Below, piece by piece: positions 61,610-64,000 of a DNA stretch of 64,000 nt. The translations under genes and the position numbers were made by a program. Under the pieces are notes generated by a model. It saw only the letters and a list, made by a program, of their open reading frames with translations, did not search any database and was not told the DNA's origin. Location of the stretch: the NCBI RefSeq assembly GCF_036365825.1, contig NZ_CP142675.1:1302001-1366000 (forward strand). Direction: 5' to 3'. Source of the DNA: Qipengyuania sp. HL-TH1 (GTDB lineage Bacteria; Pseudomonadota; Alphaproteobacteria; Sphingomonadales; Sphingomonadaceae). Every line of letters starts with the position of its first letter. Positions within the stretch are counted from its first letter, which is position 1.

Positions 61610-61753
61610 CGGTCAACACTTTCGAAATGGGGTTGGACCCGGCACCGATGTACCGCCCCCGCCTGATCGTTATCGTGACGAGGTTAAGATTCGGTAAGCG
61701 GCGGAGAGATTTCGCATACGCACCGGATCTGCGGGGGAGTTTTTTGTGTTACG

Positions 61754-61780
61754 CACCCGCATCCGCGGGCGCATCCTCGG
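61754..61780 (+). repeat. Left arm of an inverted repeat pair (CCCGCATCCGCGGG)
   Basis: CACCCGCATCCGCGGGCGCA followed by TCCTCGG. Its core is itself nearly palindromic. The reverse complement of the right arm at 61958-61985 matches at about 20 of 25 positions. Confidence 0.7.
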
Positions 61781-61957
61781 GGCTGTTCCTCCGTCGCTGC
61801 GCTCCTGCGGGCCCCTGCGGGCGGCCGGTCGGCCTTGCCGTTCGCTGGTCGCGAACGGGACTCGCGCGATAGGATAGCGGGCCGCGATGATCCCGAGCCG
61901 CAGGCGAGGCAAGGGCGACCGCCCGCCCGCAGCGGGTGCAGCTTGCTGCACGTCTAG

Positions 61958-61985
61958 CGAGGACGAACCCGCGGATGCGGGTTCG
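61958..61985 (-). repeat. Right arm of an inverted repeat pair (CCCGCGGATGCGGG)
   Basis: CGAGGACGAACCCGCGGATG followed by CGGGTTCG, the inverted partner of 61754-61780. The ~180 bp between the arms contains no gene, unlike the two DUF559 elements. Confidence 0.7.
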
Positions 61986-61997
61986 AAAAGCAAAGAA

Positions 61998-62039
61998 TCC
62001 TTCTCTTCCTCCTCCTCCTCCCCTCTCCCCCCCTCCCCC
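61998..62039 (+). repeat. 42-base uninterrupted polypyrimidine tract
   Basis: Only C and T for 42 bases, including a short (TCC)n array. Such homopurine/homopyrimidine tracts can adopt triplex structure. It lies 41 bp upstream of the terminase-like start. Confidence 0.8.
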
Positions 62040-62080
62040 AAAATTTTCCTACACGCGCCAAATCTGCTCCATCCCCGCAG

Positions 62081-62935
62081 ATGGACGACCCGAACCCCGA
62101 CCCCACCGCCACCCAACACCCCCACACCGCGCGCGGCACGTTGCCCGCCTTCACCCCCGTCCCGCGCCTGCGCGAGCGATCGAACGGGTGGAAGCCGCAG
62201 GTCCAGCGCGCCTTTATCGAGGCGCTGGCGGATACCGGCAGCGTCGCCAGCGCCTGCCGCCAGGTCGGCCGCGCCGAGGTCGGCGCCTATCTCCTGCGCC
62301 GCCATCCCGAGGCCGCCAGCTTCCGCGCCGCGTGGCAGGCCGCGCTCGATCTGGGTATGCAGCGGATCGAGGATGTCGCGATGGACCGCGCGCTGAACGG
62401 GGTCGAGGTGCCGGTCTATTCCTATGGCAAGCTCGTCGGCAGCCGCACGGTGCATAACGACCGGCTGCTGATGTTCATGCTGCGCAACCGCGCACCCGAG
62501 CGCTTTGCCGAGGGCAAGCCCAAGGGCCTCAACGCGGTGGGCAAAATGGAGCTCGAGCGGCTCAAGAAGCAATGGCGCAAGGAATGGGAGGCCGAGCGCA
62601 ACGCCGCCGCGGGCGAGGAAGAGGCCGAGACGCTGCGCTCGCTCAACACCAAGCTGAACGCGTCCTACGAGAACTGGTACGCCCAGCTAAGCCCCCGCAC
62701 CCGCGCCGCGTGGAAGGAATACCGGCGGCTGGAGGCGCTCGACCGCGAGGAAGGCTACCTCTGCTACGACGACCCCGAGCACGAGCTCTACCAGGACCCC
62801 GAGGCGCAGTGGGACGAGGTGGACGAGGCGATGCCGCTACCGTCGCCGGAGAGGGGCGCGGGTGAGGCGCCGGAGGAGCCAGCCGAGGACACGGGGCCTC
62901 GCTGTCGGTCGATCAAGGATGAAGGGTGGGATTGA
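62081..62935 (+). CDS. Terminase-small-subunit-like DNA-binding protein (hypothetical)
   Basis: 284 residues. After a Pro/Thr-rich start, GWKPQVQRAFIEALADTGSV then ASACRQVGRA resembles the helix-turn-helix opening of phage terminase small subunits or similar transposase-like HTH domains. FRAAWQAALDLGMQRIEDVA and LLMFMLRNRAPERF follow. The C-terminal half is highly charged, with a probable helix (MELERLKKQWRKEWEAE) and an acidic tail. No other phage gene is next to it, so it may be a domesticated remnant. No strong ribosome site precedes ATG 62081. Confidence 0.7.
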   Translation: MDDPNPDPTATQHPHTARGTLPAFTPVPRLRERSNGWKPQVQRAFIEALADTGSVASACRQVGRAEVGAYLLRRHPEAASFRAAWQAALDLGMQRIEDVAMDRALNGVEVPVYSYGKLVGSRTVHNDRLLMFMLRNRAPERFAEGKPKGLNAVGKMELERLKKQWRKEWEAERNAAAGEEEAETLRSLNTKLNASYENWYAQLSPRTRAAWKEYRRLEALDREEGYLCYDDPEHELYQDPEAQWDEVDEAMPLPSPERGAGEAPEEPAEDTGPRCRSIKDEGWD

Positions 62936-63136
62936 GGGCGCATATCCCGCACTTCCTGCGGTTCGCCACGTGCTAACAACCTTGCGCTAGCACGCGAGGC
63001 GCAGCCGAGTGCAAGCGAGACCGCGCGCCGCGGCTTATGCCGCGTAGCCAAGGGGCGCGGATGCGCCCCGCCCGGCGCTTGAGGGCGCAAACAAAAAACG
63101 TGTCACTCGGAATGACTTCACGGAACAGGGCTGAAG

Positions 63137-64000
63137 CTACGCGTCGAACCCGTGAAACTCCCGATGCCACGACAGGAACTTAGGATGCGGACGATAGGAC
63201 TCGATCTCCGGCGCCTTGAGCTTACCCGTGGGATTGATGATCGCCTCGACACCCTCGCGGTCATTGACCTTGCGGTGCACGATGATCTCGAGATCATCCC
63301 TGAAGCCGATCAGCCCCCGATCAAACATCCAATGCGCCGTACCTGAAAGAGCGAGGCCATTGCGCACGCTGTCAGGGCCGCCATGCTCAACCGGGCGGAT
63401 ATGTGCAGCCTGCGCTTCCAAGCGGCCGCCGCCATTGACCAGCTTCCAGCCAGTCACCGCGCAGCGGCCATCATAGGCGTGCATCACGGCGCGGCGAAAA
63501 GCGCGGTCGCGGAATGGCTTGGAAACAAGCGACAGTACGATGGGGCGCTCGATCTCAAACGGGGTTTGCGGCTCGTGGAGAAGTTTGTCCTCGACAACTT
63601 CGTCATCGCTTCGAGGTAGGAAGTCCTCGTCCGGCAGGCCGAGCGCGATGATGCGGGCGAAGTCGGATTGCGACAACGGACGCACGGCAGCTTGGGCGCG
63701 GCCGGAAACCTTGCCGGAGTCATTGAGAACCCCCTGCTCAACTTGCTCGCCATTCACGACATGCGCGACCGTCGGCTCGAACGGCAGGTAGCTACCTTCT
63801 TCGATGAGCGCCCGGAAGTGATCGGCTTTATCGGGATCAGGAATGATCCGCTCGACCTTCGCCACGGCGAAGAAACCTTTTGAGTTTCGAATTTTGACCG
63901 GCTCGCGATAGACAATCCAGTCGCCGACCATCTGCTGGGCGCGGCTGAGATAGCTTTTCGGAAACTGGTAATGCACTTCTGGAATGTCGTCGTAAATCGA
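63137..64000 (-). CDS. HNH endonuclease, 5' end outside the window
   Basis: The frame stays open to the right edge (SIYDDIPEVHYQFPKSYLSR), so the true start lies beyond 64000; ~287 residues are visible. The C-terminal HNH_2 domain shows CAVTGWKL, LEAQAAHIRPVEHGG, DSVRNGLALSGTAHWMFDRG and LIGFRDD, carrying the His/Asn/His metal and catalytic residues. The N-terminal part (MVGDWIVYREPVKI) is a likely DNA- or partner-binding domain. Family members are often stand-alone restriction or phage-defence nucleases. Base composition is lower in GC than in the core genes, which fits an accessory region. Confidence 0.85.
   Translation of the reverse strand, partial: SIYDDIPEVHYQFPKSYLSRAQQMVGDWIVYREPVKIRNSKGFFAVAKVERIIPDPDKADHFRALIEEGSYLPFEPTVAHVVNGEQVEQGVLNDSGKVSGRAQAAVRPLSQSDFARIIALGLPDEDFLPRSDDEVVEDKLLHEPQTPFEIERPIVLSLVSKPFRDRAFRRAVMHAYDGRCAVTGWKLVNGGGRLEAQAAHIRPVEHGGPDSVRNGLALSGTAHWMFDRGLIGFRDDLEIIVHRKVNDREGVEAIINPTGKLKAPEIESYRPHPKFLSWHREFHGFDA

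Larger units (their letters stand above)
61610..62080. other. 471-bp intergenic region with inverted repeats and a polypyrimidine tract
   Basis: This gap lies between the divergent tadG and terminase-like genes and should contain their promoters. It also holds an inverted repeat pair (61754-61780 and 61958-61985) and a 42-base pure pyrimidine run. No convincing gene was found; open frames here are repeat-derived. Confidence 0.6.

Noticed and set aside
59672..61666. A 664-residue open frame antisense to tadG
   Set aside because: Shadow of a real gene that has vWA and TadG features.
62081..62935. Prophage call based on the terminase-like protein
   Set aside because: No large terminase, portal, capsid, tail or integrase gene is present in the window.

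Overview
The window is high-GC, densely coded chromosomal DNA from an alphaproteobacterium. Gene content and protein style point to Sphingomonadales, most likely an Erythrobacteraceae relative (Erythrobacter/Qipengyuania/Altererythrobacter type). The pointers are sdhC-sdhD-sdhA order, a PA0069-type radical SAM protein, a UDG-like protein beside a soluble lytic transglycosylase, a single lipoprotein-release permease with LolD, paired DUF2061 domains, and frequent ATGA/GTGA/TGATG gene overlaps. The genus is inference. No rRNA, tRNA, CRISPR array or complete prophage was seen.

Layout. 1-5.1 kb: 5' end of ETF-ubiquinone oxidoreductase, a frameshifted UDG-like gene, a lytic transglycosylase, moaB, a radical SAM protein and a small DUF559 nuclease inside an inverted-repeat pair. 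5.1-13.7 kb (minus strand): lipoprotein-release ABC genes, glutathione peroxidase, dnaE, a fatty-acyl-CoA synthetase and a DUF1330 protein. 13.9-16.5 kb: purF, an SDR and a PilZ protein. 16.6-25.4 kb (minus): lipoprotein serine hydrolase, cyclopropane-fatty-acid synthase, photolyase, YdjM-like membrane protein, EF-hand lipoprotein and a korAB 2-oxoacid:ferredoxin oxidoreductase. 25.6-35.9 kb: esterase, rppH, rsmB, guaB, 3-hydroxybutyrate dehydrogenase, neutral zinc protease, a BlaI/M56 regulatory pair with a twin operator, and a cyclophilin. 35.9-46.7 kb: adenylate cyclase, M20 peptidase, sdhCDA, a plus-strand train (SDR, subclass-B3-like metallo-beta-lactamase, prmA, DUF2459, DUF2061) and an aldonolactone-oxidase-like flavoprotein. 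46.9-58.0 kb: SDR, CinA-like, ligA, a second DUF559 nuclease in its own inverted-repeat pair, recN, GGDEF protein, bamD and the whole proline pathway (proB, proC, proA). 58.0-64 kb: a tadG-tadE-tadE operon, a terminase-small-subunit-like protein and an HNH endonuclease cut by the window edge.

How the genes fit together. Most are housekeeping: DNA replication and repair (dnaE, ligA, recN, photolyase), nucleotide synthesis (purF, guaB), proline synthesis, TCA-cycle steps (korAB, sdhCDA), envelope biogenesis (lol genes, bamD, lytic transglycosylase) and signalling (PilZ, GGDEF, class III cyclase).

The most unusual signal is a pair of DUF559 nuclease genes about 45 kb apart. Each is tightly bracketed by its own inverted pair of hairpin-plus-G-rich-tail repeats. 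The two pairs have unrelated sequences but the same layout (hairpin outside, tail inside, ~450 bp total). This looks like a compact nuclease-plus-palindrome element comparable in concept to REP/RAYT systems. Other notable items are a proC gene with no usable AUG/GUG/UUG start before its nucleotide-binding loop, a stop-codon/Shine-Dalgarno hairpin suggesting translational coupling, and a BlaI-type operator driving an M56 protease that carries a coiled coil instead of a penicillin sensor.
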